Positions 24,895 through 32,455 of a stretch of 34,937 bases of DNA are shown here, piece by piece (position 1 is the stretch's first letter; each line of letters begins with the position of its first letter). Below the pieces are notes generated by a model. That model saw only the letters and a list, made by a program, of their open reading frames with translations. It made no database searches and had not been told where the DNA came from. Source of the stretch: Algoriphagus antarcticus. Its GTDB lineage: Bacteria > Bacteroidota > Bacteroidia > Cytophagales > Cyclobacteriaceae. Made by a program: the position numbers and the translations under genes. Location: assembly GCF_002150685.1 (NCBI RefSeq), contig NZ_MSSW01000088.1, forward strand, positions 1 to 34,937, written 5' to 3'.

Positions 24895-25449
24895 TTGATC
24901 ATCCGAAGAGCAATACTGGAAGATTCTGAGGAGATTGCTGCACTTTTGATGCTTGCTTCAGGAGATGTGATATACAAATTCATCGGTGAGGAGCATTACA
25001 GAAAAGCCAAGGACTTTTTGCTCCGCTATGTACGCAGTGAAGACAACCAATATTCTTTTCAGAATTGCTATGTTGCAGTCGAAGAAGGGGAGATTGTCGC
25101 CGCGGTTCTTGTTTATGATGGAGCAAAATTGGAAGAATTGAGACAGCCTGTTTTGGATTACGTTCATCAGCATTTTGATGCAACTCTCAAAGTGGAAGAT
25201 GAAACACAGGCTGGTGAGTTTTACATAGATTCTATTGGCGTTGCTACAAATCAACAAGGTAAAGGCGTAGGCTCAAAATTGCTTAGCTTTCTTATTGATG
25301 AGATCGTTCTTAAGAACGGAGCAGCGCTTGGTTTGCTTGTCGATAAAACAAATCCAGAAGCAAAGAAGCTTTATTTAAAATTGGGTTTTCAGTTCGTAGC
25401 AGATAAGGAACTCCTCGGGTTTTCGCTTGAGCATCTGCAATTGAAATAG
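24895..25449 (+). CDS. GNAT family N-acetyltransferase
   Basis: A 184-residue acetyltransferase. The N-terminal IIRRAILEDSEEIAALL is the usual opening, and the acetyl-CoA loop FYIDSIGVATNQQGKGVGSKLL carries the Q-x-x-G-x-G motif. LLVDKTNPEAKKLYLKLGFQF is the conserved C-terminal NxxAxxxYxKxGF block. The only start near the first strand is a TTG at 24895; an ATG at 24869 is in a different frame. A non-ATG start or a small upstream deletion is therefore likely. The substrate is unknown. Confidence 0.85.
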   Translation: MIIRRAILEDSEEIAALLMLASGDVIYKFIGEEHYRKAKDFLLRYVRSEDNQYSFQNCYVAVEEGEIVAAVLVYDGAKLEELRQPVLDYVHQHFDATLKVEDETQAGEFYIDSIGVATNQQGKGVGSKLLSFLIDEIVLKNGAALGLLVDKTNPEAKKLYLKLGFQFVADKELLGFSLEHLQLK

Positions 25450-25962
25450 AAAATAATCACGCAGTACATATTAGATTAAATCAATTAATTCACCTTTCTC
25501 AGTATCCCGAAGTTACCAATTATGATTTCGCTGTTTTCATTCCTGCTATTGACAAATGTGAAAAGCGGGGAAAAGATATCCTCAAAAAGATTGAGAATGT
25601 AGATTATGCTTTTGTGGATGCGACATTTTATAGCAGAAGGAATTAAATAATTGCGATATGGCCGAGATTCTGCATTTTTTATATGACTGTTCGCAAAGTT
25701 GCCTGTATTGTCTTGGAATTAATGCTAGAGGTTCAATTTCGGCTAATCCCCCTTTTTCAAAGGGGGTAGGGGGATTTTTTGATGTGAACAACGTACTTAA
25801 TTTGGGTATGTGCAAGATAGCGGCTAATCATATTCTTTTATTTTGTAAAGTATGGAGAAGCTTAACGGCTTAAGTGCAGCAGATAAGTCCAAGGTAATCT
25901 TCATTCATTTCAATCAGACTAATCCAGTGATCCATCAGATCAGTGAGGAGTCATACCGGTAA
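25450..25962 (+). pseudogene. PqqB-like metallo-beta-lactamase-fold gene, interrupted
   Basis: Two in-frame pieces look like the last third of PqqB-type MBL-fold hydrolases. The first (25450-25646) reads YDFAVFIPAIDKCEKRGKDI and IENVDYAFVDATFYSRR before TAA; the second (25852-25962) reads MEKLNGLSAADKSKVIFIHF and NQTNPVIHQISEESYR. In complete proteins these are joined by a GRDMSxIPHPFVxESM segment of about 20 residues; a decayed version of it seems visible at 25806-25851. The extra sequence, about 150 bases with a strong hairpin, seems to be an insertion. The metal-binding N-terminal half is absent. Confidence 0.5.
25745..25780. repeat. AATCCCCC hairpin, probable palindromic insertion
   Basis: AATCCCCC (25745-25752) pairs with GGGGGATT (25769-25776) and is followed by a T-run; an alternative CCCCC/GGGGG pairing exists inside. 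AATCCCCCTT...GGGGGATT palindromes are widely dispersed non-coding elements in diverse bacteria. It lies within the insertion that separates the two halves of the MBL relic. It could also work as a terminator. Confidence 0.6.
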
Positions 25963-26035
25963 TCGTAAAAAGATTTCGAATCGTCAGAATTAGGGATATT
26001 TTTGAGTAGTGAGTCAATAGTATTAAATAGATATT

Positions 26036-26171
26036 GTGATTATACGGAATCGTGCCAGTAGAAAATTTATAGGATCGAAAATCCAAAGACACATTGAATT
26101 CTGGTTTACTTCGGTATTCCAACCGATTGACCAAATAGAATTCGCTTACTGGCAGAATAGCGTATATACAG
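26036..26171 (+). mobile_element. MITE-like element, complete copy A (136 bp)
   Basis: A non-coding element flanked by a perfect 10-bp direct repeat, AATAGATATT at 26026-26035 and 26172-26181, which is a convincing target duplication. The 25-base ends are inverted relatives of each other with 18 of 25 matches, both carrying TATACG near the tip and GCCAGTA/TACTGGC inside. It aligns with 26625-26774 along its whole length, including CACATTGAATTC.GGTTTACT. It has no reading frame of its own, so it would need a transposase in trans. It sits just before the DUF3703 gene. Confidence 0.8.
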
Positions 26172-26202
26172 AATAGATATTTTGAACTTAAATAATAAGC
26201 TA

Positions 26203-26580
26203 ATGAGATTTTACACCACTATGCCTAGTTCTCTTCAGCCATTTTACCATGAAGAACTAACCCAATACCGTAGTAACTATCAATCGGGTGATTTGCTACA
26301 AGCTTGGCGCCATTTGGAGCGTGCGCATATCATTGGACAGCGATATCCTGCTGCCCATAGTTTCGTGCATTGGAAAATGCTTCAGTTTGGAATTAGGATC
26401 AAAAACACCAAGGAAATCATAGGTCAAGTCCCACGTTTGTTAGTTGGTGGGTTGAAATCTTTTGTTGGAAAAGTGCCTTTAGGAAATCCTGGCGGATCAA
26501 ATGTACCCGCATTAAGAAAAGTCGCGATAGCAGAGGATATCCAAGATATTTTTAGAAAGGCTGGGGTAGACCTTAAGTAG
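26203..26580 (+). CDS. DUF3703 family protein
   Basis: A 125-residue protein. The block LQPFYHEELTQYRSNYQSGDLLQAWRHLERAHIIGQRYPAAHSFVHWKMLQFG is diagnostic of DUF3703, including the conserved H in ERAHI and HSxVHWxM, which may bind a metal. The family often lies beside metal-resistance genes, but its function is not known. Starts at 26203 (MRFYTTMPSS) or 26221 (MPSSLQPF) are both possible; the TTG at 26182 lies within one base of the transposon target repeat and is unlikely. Independent MITE insertions flank it on both sides, so the upstream element may now provide its promoter. Confidence 0.88.
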   Translation: MRFYTTMPSSLQPFYHEELTQYRSNYQSGDLLQAWRHLERAHIIGQRYPAAHSFVHWKMLQFGIRIKNTKEIIGQVPRLLVGGLKSFVGKVPLGNPGGSNVPALRKVAIAEDIQDIFRKAGVDLK

Positions 26581-26624
26581 CGATGTGATGAGTCTATTTT
26601 TTCAGTATTAGCTTAATTTATAAT

Positions 26625-26774
26625 ATGAGTATACGGAATCTCGCCAGTATAAAATTTATATGATCGGAATTCCAAATACACATTGAATTCAGGTTTACTC
26701 CGGTCTTCGGTCTTCGATCTTCCAACCCGTTGACCAAAGAGAATTCGCTTAATGGCAGAAAAGCGTACATACAG
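26625..26774 (+). mobile_element. MITE-like element, complete copy B (150 bp)
   Basis: A second copy in the same orientation, flanked by a different perfect 10-bp direct repeat, AATTTATAAT at 26615-26624 and 26775-26784. Both copies end in ATACAG on the right and share GTATACGGAATC/TTATACGGAATC on the left. Copy B carries a short internal tandem gain (CGGTCTTCGGTCTTCGATCTTCC for CGGTATTCC) that accounts for most of the 14-base length difference. Different target repeats show the two copies inserted separately and are not a composite transposon around DUF3703. Confidence 0.8.
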
Positions 26775-26912
26775 AATTTATAATTATTGAGACAATAGAC
26801 ATTTCTATAATTTATCAAGCTTATCAAATTTCTTGAGATAGTTCCAGAATAGTGGCTTAGTTATTTTGGGTTATATTAAGGGGTATATTTTAAACTACAA
26901 AAATAGAATTAT

Positions 26913-27311
26913 ATGAGTATTACCTTAGAACAAGCAGAGCAAGCAATAGCAGCAGCAAAGGAAAAGGCTTCAAATATTGATGCAAAAATGAACATAGCAA
27001 TCGTGGATGCAGGTGCAAATCTAGTCGCTTTTGCGCGAATGGACGGAGCTTGGCTTGGTTCCTTGGACATCTCAATTAAAAAGGCAAAAACTGCCCGTTT
27101 TTTCGATATGAATACGGGGATTGTGGGTAGCCTTTCTCAGCCAGGAGGTTCATTATACAACATTGAGCACTCAAATGGGGGATTAATTACATTTCCAGGA
27201 GGTATTCCTATCAAAAATAAGTCAGGCGAAATTATCGGTGCAATTGGAGTAAGTGGAAGCACTGTAGAAAATGATCACGAAGTAGCTGAAGCTGGAGCAA
27301 AAACTTTTTAG
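26913..27311 (+). CDS. GlcG/HbpS family heme-binding-like protein
   Basis: A 132-residue protein covering the whole DUF336 domain. The ALEQAEQAIAAAKEKASNI helix, the NIAIVDAGANLVAFARMDGAWLGSLDISIKKAKTA block and the end FPGGIPIKNKSGEIIGAIGVSGSTVENDHEVAEAGA are family signatures. Members have been linked with heme binding (HbpS) or are encoded near glycolate genes (GlcG). It lacks a signal peptide, so it is the cytoplasmic form. The gene is short-spaced after the MITE and seems single. Confidence 0.9.
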   Translation: MSITLEQAEQAIAAAKEKASNIDAKMNIAIVDAGANLVAFARMDGAWLGSLDISIKKAKTARFFDMNTGIVGSLSQPGGSLYNIEHSNGGLITFPGGIPIKNKSGEIIGAIGVSGSTVENDHEVAEAGAKTF

Positions 27312-27331
27312 TCTATTTTAAGATTCCGACT

Positions 27332-27345
27332 GTGGTCTGTGTCTT
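27332..27345. repeat. Half copy of the GTGGTCTGTG hairpin repeat
   Basis: GTGGTCTGTGTCTT here equals the left arm and loop of the perfect copy at 3987, but the right arm is replaced by unrelated sequence, with a CTCTGTGGAC fragment 30 bases on. This is a decayed member of the family. Confidence 0.45.
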
Positions 27346-27470
27346 TTGATGATTTTGGGTTCCGCTCTGTGGACAAAGAAATGGGTATTGGGATGACAAA
27401 AGGGAAAAGCTGATGATCTTTCTTGGCTTTTTCATTTAGGCAAAAATATGAGATATTTAATGTTTGGAAT

Positions 27471-27887
27471 ATGGAATTGAAAACAAGTCCTGAAGTCGAA
27501 TCAGTTTTTTCAAAGTACCCAGATTCTGTGAGGGATAAGATGATGAACCTTCGCAGGTTGGTTTTGGAAGTGGCCGCGGAAATAGGTCTATTATCTTTAG
27601 AGGAAACACTCAAATGGGGCGAACCAAGTTTTCTTGCCAAAAAAGGAAGTACGATACGAATGGACTGGAAGGCAAAAAGCCCTGATCAATACGCCATTTA
27701 TTTCAAGTGTACCAGTAAATTGGTATCTAGCTTTAAGTTAGCTTACGATGAGGTATTCAACTATGAAGGCAACCGAGCGATTGTTTTTAAATTGGTTGAA
27801 GAAATTCCAGAAGCTGAATTGAAGAACTGTATCAGAGCAGCGTTAACCTATCATCAAGTGAAGCAACTTCCAATGTTGGGGTTGTAG
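27471..27887 (+). CDS. DUF1801 domain protein
   Basis: A 138-residue protein starting MELKTSPEVESVF at 27471. A TTG at 27423 gives a longer frame, but its first 16 residues do not fit the family. The block VRDKMMNLRRLVLEVAAEIGLLSLEETLKWGEPSF, the YAIYFKCTSKLVSSFKLAYD segment and the closing helix fit the YdhG/DUF1801 fold, a small cytoplasmic domain (some members are named iron chaperone or nucleotide-handling). Function is uncertain. It is followed 279 bases later by another protein with the same type of domain. Confidence 0.85.
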   Translation: MELKTSPEVESVFSKYPDSVRDKMMNLRRLVLEVAAEIGLLSLEETLKWGEPSFLAKKGSTIRMDWKAKSPDQYAIYFKCTSKLVSSFKLAYDEVFNYEGNRAIVFKLVEEIPEAELKNCIRAALTYHQVKQLPMLGL

Positions 27888-28166
27888 ATCTTTAACTTCC
27901 CGCACGTGCTCTAGATTTCCAGCAGATTGGTGCTGAAAAGGTGCGCAGAAGTTCGCAGATTTTATAGTTACTTATAGACCGTCTTTTTTGTTGCGCGAAT
28001 ACCAATTATACCGCCGGTCGTGCCTGTATGTGCCGTTAGGCAAGTCTCACACACCCATACTTTCAATTATTTCAAACCTTTGACATCTGAATAATTTATG
28101 TTAACTACACCAGTGTGCTCTCTGCTTAAAACTCCGTGGCCCCGTGGTTAATAAACCTATAAAAAA

Positions 28167-28745
28167 ATGAATCCAAAAGTTGACTTCTTTTTCAATAAAG
28201 ACTCGCAGTGGCAGAAGGAATACAAGCAATTGAGAACGCTGGTTCTTGACTGTGGACTGACAGAAGAACTGAAATGGGGTGTCCCTTGCTATACATTTCA
28301 AGGTGATAATGTTGTATTAATCCATGGGTTCAAGGAATACTGTGCGCTATTGTTTCACAAAGGTGCATTGCTCAATGATGGAGAAGGTATTCTGATCCAG
28401 CAAACAGAAAATGTGCAGGCTGCTCGGCAGATTCGGTTTACCAATTTTCATGAAATCAAAGAATTAGTTCCAATCTTGAAAGCCTATATTTATGAGGCTA
28501 TTGAAGTAAAAAAAGCTGGATTGACAGTGGAATTGAAAAAGACCAAGGAGTACGCTATTCCGGAGGAGTTTCAGATAAAATTGGATGAAAACGCTGAGTT
28601 GAAAAGTGCTTTTGAAGCCTTGACACCTGGAAGACAACGAGGCTATCTTTTACACTTTGGTGCAGCTAAGCAAGCTAAAACCCGCGAGGCAAGAGTTGAG
28701 AAATCTATCCCTCAAATTCTCAGTGGGAAGGGATTGGATGATTGA
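28167..28745 (+). CDS. YdeI/OmpD-associated-like protein with DUF1801 domain
   Basis: A 192-residue protein. The N-terminal DUF1801 half (residues 1-115) has LRTLVLDCGLTEELKWGVPCYTFQGDNVVLIHGFKEYCALLFHKGALL, and the C-terminal part has AFEALTPGRQRGYLLHFGAAKQAKTREARVEKSIPQILSGKGL, the YdeI signature. Members have been connected to antimicrobial-peptide or bacteriocin resistance in enterobacteria, but the mechanism is not settled. It is cytoplasmic, with no signal peptide. Together with 27471-27887 it shows two related genes side by side, probably not a recent duplication given low similarity outside LKWG.PS/CY. Confidence 0.9.
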   Translation: MNPKVDFFFNKDSQWQKEYKQLRTLVLDCGLTEELKWGVPCYTFQGDNVVLIHGFKEYCALLFHKGALLNDGEGILIQQTENVQAARQIRFTNFHEIKELVPILKAYIYEAIEVKKAGLTVELKKTKEYAIPEEFQIKLDENAELKSAFEALTPGRQRGYLLHFGAAKQAKTREARVEKSIPQILSGKGLDD

Positions 28746-28791
28746 TACCAAACGGGATTACCATGGTATGCTTTAGAAATGATAATCGATA

Positions 28792-29772
28792 CTATTTCAA
28801 GTAGCTCATCCTAAGCTTCCAATCATCCAAAAAATTTACCCGCCATTTACTTACCGTTTTGGCTCCTGGTCTATCTTTTTCTGCTAATGCAGGGTCTTGC
28901 ATATCTGTCCAGTAGTTTGGGCCGTGATCAGTTCTTGCATATCGTCCGCCCCAACTCTCTGACTCTGGATCTGCAGGATCTCCATCTAGAAGGTAGAGTA
29001 ACGATGGAGTATCTCCCATTTTGATGTCAGGTTTCTTTTGGAAGAATAACTCTCCAAGTGCTCCGAAATCTTTCACATGAGAACTTATAAAACTCAGGTT
29101 TCCATAGTCCTTCTCCTGAAATCCTCCCATGTACATGCCTCTGAAAGTAGTATTGGATTCTATAAACCATAAGTCTGGATGTTCATCAAAAACATAATTT
29201 CGAGCACTTGTGTCCTGAACAGTATTCCATGATCCAATGGAGTAAACTCTGAGGTTGGATTTTATTTCTGGAGCGGACTTTAAAGCTTGCGCAATATCAG
29301 TGATCGAGCCCCAGACCAGCACGTAAAGCGGGCGATTATCATCCTTTTTGGATTCCTTGATAATCAGTTGAGCCCCTTCGCTGATTTCACCTTGGGGCTG
29401 GATGGAGTTCTGCGTATCTATCGCCCCTTGAGCTGTAATAGATCGGAGGTAATCGGCGGTTGGATAATCTGAAGAAACGAGCTTTAATTTCGGATAATCC
29501 TTTTCATAAGCATTAATCACCTCCAGAATATGCTCTTTTCTACCTTGAAAAGGAGGGGAGGAAACCAGTCCGACCATATCCAAGGTGTCTGCATAAAGCA
29601 TTAAATGAACTAAGGACTGATAATCATCTGGGTCACTTCCGCCGATATCTGTAGAGATAATGACGCGGTGCTTTTGAGCCTGCGCGCTGAATGAAAAATA
29701 GAGCAAAGTGATAAAGACTAACCAGATTCTGGGTGAACCTACACTTCGTATGTTAATCTTCGACTGGATCAT
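28792..29772 (-). CDS. Exported nucleoside-hydrolase-like (DUF1593/Sde182 N-terminal) protein
   Basis: A 326-residue protein with an N-terminal signal sequence ending SFSAQAQ. The metal-binding opening RVIISTDIGGSDPDDYQSLVHLMLY corresponds to the DTDxGxDD motif of nucleoside hydrolases, and VLVWGSITDIAQAL with NYWTDMQDP complete the DUF1593 domain. Relatives such as the Sde182 protein of Saccharophagus carry an extra C-terminal beta domain that is missing here. It is probably a periplasmic glycan- or nucleoside-linked hydrolase. It is downstream of the CE6-like esterase gene with a 28-base gap and likely shares its transcript. Confidence 0.85.
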   Translation of the reverse strand: MIQSKINIRSVGSPRIWLVFITLLYFSFSAQAQKHRVIISTDIGGSDPDDYQSLVHLMLYADTLDMVGLVSSPPFQGRKEHILEVINAYEKDYPKLKLVSSDYPTADYLRSITAQGAIDTQNSIQPQGEISEGAQLIIKESKKDDNRPLYVLVWGSITDIAQALKSAPEIKSNLRVYSIGSWNTVQDTSARNYVFDEHPDLWFIESNTTFRGMYMGGFQEKDYGNLSFISSHVKDFGALGELFFQKKPDIKMGDTPSLLYLLDGDPADPESESWGGRYARTDHGPNYWTDMQDPALAEKDRPGAKTVSKWRVNFLDDWKLRMSYLK

Positions 29773-29800
29773 TTTTTGCTAAATAAGTCTCTGATTATCA

Positions 29801-30637
29801 CTAATAGTTTTTGAAAATGCTGGCACAGCCGGACTGAATCTCTTGCATTTTGGCTGCGTATCTTACTCCCAGCGAGTGGTATGAATCAGAATCAAAATGA
29901 GTGCTGTCTCCTTTATGCTTTAACCCTTCAGCAGTGACCAACCCTATGCAATCGCTCTTATTTGCGATTTGACTGATTACGCCATTGAGCTCTTTAGCAT
30001 ATTTACCTTTAGGGTAGAAAAAGTATCCGATTTCTCCCATGACCACTGGAACAGATTCTATTAGTAAATCTGATTTAAGAGAATCCAGCATGGCTTCGAA
30101 TTTTTCGGTATACTGATTTACCTCATTTTCAGTATTCGAGTCGGATTCTCCCTGATGCCATAAAATCCCTTTTAAAGTACCTGCTTCCATAGCTTTTTTG
30201 GTTCTCCGGATCATTTCATCGTACGGATAGGTATTTGTTTGTTGGAAAAGAGAGTCTGCAAACCAGTAATTAATAGAACTTCCACCAACTGCCGTGGGAA
30301 TCAGTCCGATTTTGATATTCGCGTTTTCGTTAGCCATCGCCTTTCCAAAAGTTATACCTAAGCCAGCTCCAGCGGTTGATTTATCAAAATGCATGGGGTC
30401 TTTGGCAGCAACCCAATTCATGGCCTTGTCCAGCATGAATACGCGTGGATGGGTAAGCGTATCCAACGATTCCACTTTGCCTCTACCGGCCATATTGGAT
30501 TGCCCCATGAGTAAGTAGAGGTGGAAGTTCTCCTTTGAGGAGATATCATTTGAGGCTTTTGCAGCAATTTTTTTTGGACTGGAACAACCCAAAATGAATA
30601 AGCCAAGGGATAGGAGCGGGAGATGATGTGCTTTCAT
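29801..30637 (-). CDS. Carbohydrate acetylesterase-like lipoprotein (CE6/sialate-O-acetylesterase type SGNH hydrolase)
   Basis: A 278-residue protein. A lipoprotein signal with LGC (Cys18) is followed by a lysine-rich linker. The catalytic Ser47 lies in LMGQSNMAGRG, the block LIPTAVGGSSINYW gives the oxyanion glycine, WHQGESD is the third family block, and the final D/H region is THFDSDSYHSLGVRYA. These are the features of CE6 acetylxylan esterases and sialate O-acetylesterases. It would remove acetyl groups from polysaccharides outside the inner membrane. The gene is first of a two-gene unit; the repeat island begins about 100 bases upstream of its start. Confidence 0.9.
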   Translation of the reverse strand: MKAHHLPLLSLGLFILGCSSPKKIAAKASNDISSKENFHLYLLMGQSNMAGRGKVESLDTLTHPRVFMLDKAMNWVAAKDPMHFDKSTAGAGLGITFGKAMANENANIKIGLIPTAVGGSSINYWFADSLFQQTNTYPYDEMIRRTKKAMEAGTLKGILWHQGESDSNTENEVNQYTEKFEAMLDSLKSDLLIESVPVVMGEIGYFFYPKGKYAKELNGVISQIANKSDCIGLVTAEGLKHKGDSTHFDSDSYHSLGVRYAAKMQEIQSGCASIFKNY

Positions 30638-30737
30638 ATTTTTAGGAGTTGCGCAGGGTAAATTACTATATGTTTGTTCCTTATTAAAGCACTTGCTGTA
30701 GTTATATTAGGTACAAGTTTGGATTTACCATTATGCA

Positions 30738-31990
30738 CCGTGCCTAAGGCATTCCATTAATAAGGATAGCATTTTTAAACTGGACTGAAGTCCAGCCTTA
30801 CAAAATGAACCAAACCTACGGCTTTATGCTGAAAGGAATTAAGACCTCTTGTTACAAAATGAACCAAGCCTGCCTCCGGTAGGCAAGCCTATGGCGTTTT
30901 GCTAAAGTCAAAGTGAGCAAAGAATGGTACAATAGGCTCGAAAATTCCTGAAATTTTGACTTTTATCTGGGGTCGATAATGATGATCTTAGATAAGAGCC
31001 GTAGGCTCGGTCAATAGTGTAACCATGGACTTTAGTCCGTGGATAAGTGGAAATCAAAATGAACTTGAGAGCCGTAGGCTCGGGATATATAAACTTTTAG
31101 ATATAAAAAGATGGCTCGTGCCTATGGCACTCCACTAATGAGGATAGTATTTTAGACTGGACTGAAGTCCAGCCTTACAGAATGAACAAAGCCTACAGCT
31201 TTATGTCATAGAGAAAGTAAAGCGTAGGAAAGATCCTTAGATTAGATTATGTAACTCCGTCCTGAGAGTTACCTTAAGGATTATCTTTGGGAAAAGAGTA
31301 AAAATGAACATGGAGAAGAGCCGTAGGCTCGGTCAATAGTGTAACCATGGACTTTAGTCCGTGGATGAGTGGAAATCAAAAGAACTTGAGAGCCGTAGGC
31401 TCGGGATATATAAACTTTTAGATATAAAAAGATGGCTCGTGCCTATGGCACTCCACTAATGAGGATAGCATTTTAGACTGGACTGAAGTCCAGCCTTACA
31501 GAATGAACAAAGCCTACGGCTTTATGTCAAAGAGAACGTAAAGCGTAGAAAAGAACCTTAGATTAGATTATGTAACTCCGTCCTGAGAGTTACCTTAAGG
31601 ATTATCTTTGGGAAAAGAGTAAAAATGAACATGGAGAAGAGCCGTAGGCTCGGTCAATAGTGTAACCATGGACTTTAGTCCGTGGATAAGTGTAAATCAA
31701 AATTAACTTGAGAGCCGTAGGCTCGGGATATTGTTAAAAAATGGGACCAAGCCTACGGATTTTATCAAATTAATAGTCAATTGCAAAAATGATCCGAGAA
31801 AAAGTGGGAGGGATACGCTCGATAAATATAGTAACCATGGATTCTAATCCGTGGATTGTTTTAAGATAATGTTGGGACTGTACAAGAGCTTTAGGCTCGA
31901 TTAGATTTTGTAGCTGCGGACTTTAGTCCGTTGCTGAAAGTAATGGATATCAAGAGAAAGCCGTAGGCTTGGAACATTTAAACTTTATAA
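30738..31990. repeat. Palindrome-rich repeat island, left of the transposase
   Basis: Dense short palindromes: GAGCC-GTA-GGCTC (exact at 30996, 31079, 31318, 31390, 31639, 31712), CATGGACT-TT-AGTCCGTG, CTGGACT-GA-AGTCCAG (30780, 31157, 31478), GTGCC-TAT-GGCAC, AAGCC-TAC-GGCTT and GTAACTC/GAGTTAC. They are arranged in direct-repeat modules starting at 30996, 31318 and 31639, with periods of 322 and 321 bases; the third is cut off near 31765. More degenerate hairpins lead up to the transposase start. No protein-coding frame is supported here. Confidence 0.9.
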
Positions 31991-31993
31991 ACA

Positions 31994-32455
31994 ATGGCAA
32001 ATACCTATCATCAAATCTATCTGCAAGCAATATTCGCTGTGAAATACAGGAACGCGGTATTGCACAAATCATGGCGGACAAAGTTACAAGGAGTTTTAGG
32101 CCATCTAATCAATGAGACAGGGTGCAAGACTATTATTGTAAATGGCGTGGAAGATCATGTACATTGTTTCTTAGGATTAAAACCAGTAGTCTCTGTCTCT
32201 GAATTAATGAAAACAGTCAAGGCAAAGTCATCGAAATATATCAACGATCATCACTTGACAAGCGATCATTTTGAGTGGCAGCTTGGATATGGAGTTTTTT
32301 CTTACAGCCAATCTCAGATTGAAAGTGTATATAAATACATAGAAAATCAGGAGGAGCATCACAAGAAACAAACCTTCAGGGAAGAGTATCTTGAGCTACT
32401 TAAACATTTTAAAATCGAGTATGATGAAAGGTATGTTTTTCAGGATCTAATTTAG
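31994..32455 (+). CDS. tnpA: IS200/IS605-type Y1 transposase, REP-associated (RAYT-like)
   Basis: A 153-residue single-strand DNA transposase. The HUH motif is His55-Val-His57 in NGVEDHVHCFLGL, and the catalytic tyrosine is Tyr115 in SVYKYIENQEEHHKK. Length and motifs match IS200-type TnpA and the closely related REP-associated tyrosine transposases that act on hairpins. There is no TnpB gene. The frame is intact. Dense palindromes on both sides are the natural substrates for such an enzyme. Its ATG follows directly after the last left-hand hairpin (31957-31970). Whether it is a mobile IS200 or a domesticated RAYT cannot be decided here, but the repeat load favours the latter. Confidence 0.92.
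   Translation: MANTYHQIYLQAIFAVKYRNAVLHKSWRTKLQGVLGHLINETGCKTIIVNGVEDHVHCFLGLKPVVSVSELMKTVKAKSSKYINDHHLTSDHFEWQLGYGVFSYSQSQIESVYKYIENQEEHHKKQTFREEYLELLKHFKIEYDERYVFQDLI

Noticed and set aside
25658..25873. 71-residue plus-strand frame through the AATCCCCC hairpin
   Set aside because: The phrase NPPFSKGVGGFF is the usual spurious translation of this dispersed palindrome; the surrounding sequence is better explained as an insertion in the MBL relic.
26036..26774. Composite transposon carrying the DUF3703 gene
   Set aside because: Each flanking element has its own, different 10-bp target repeat, so they inserted separately.
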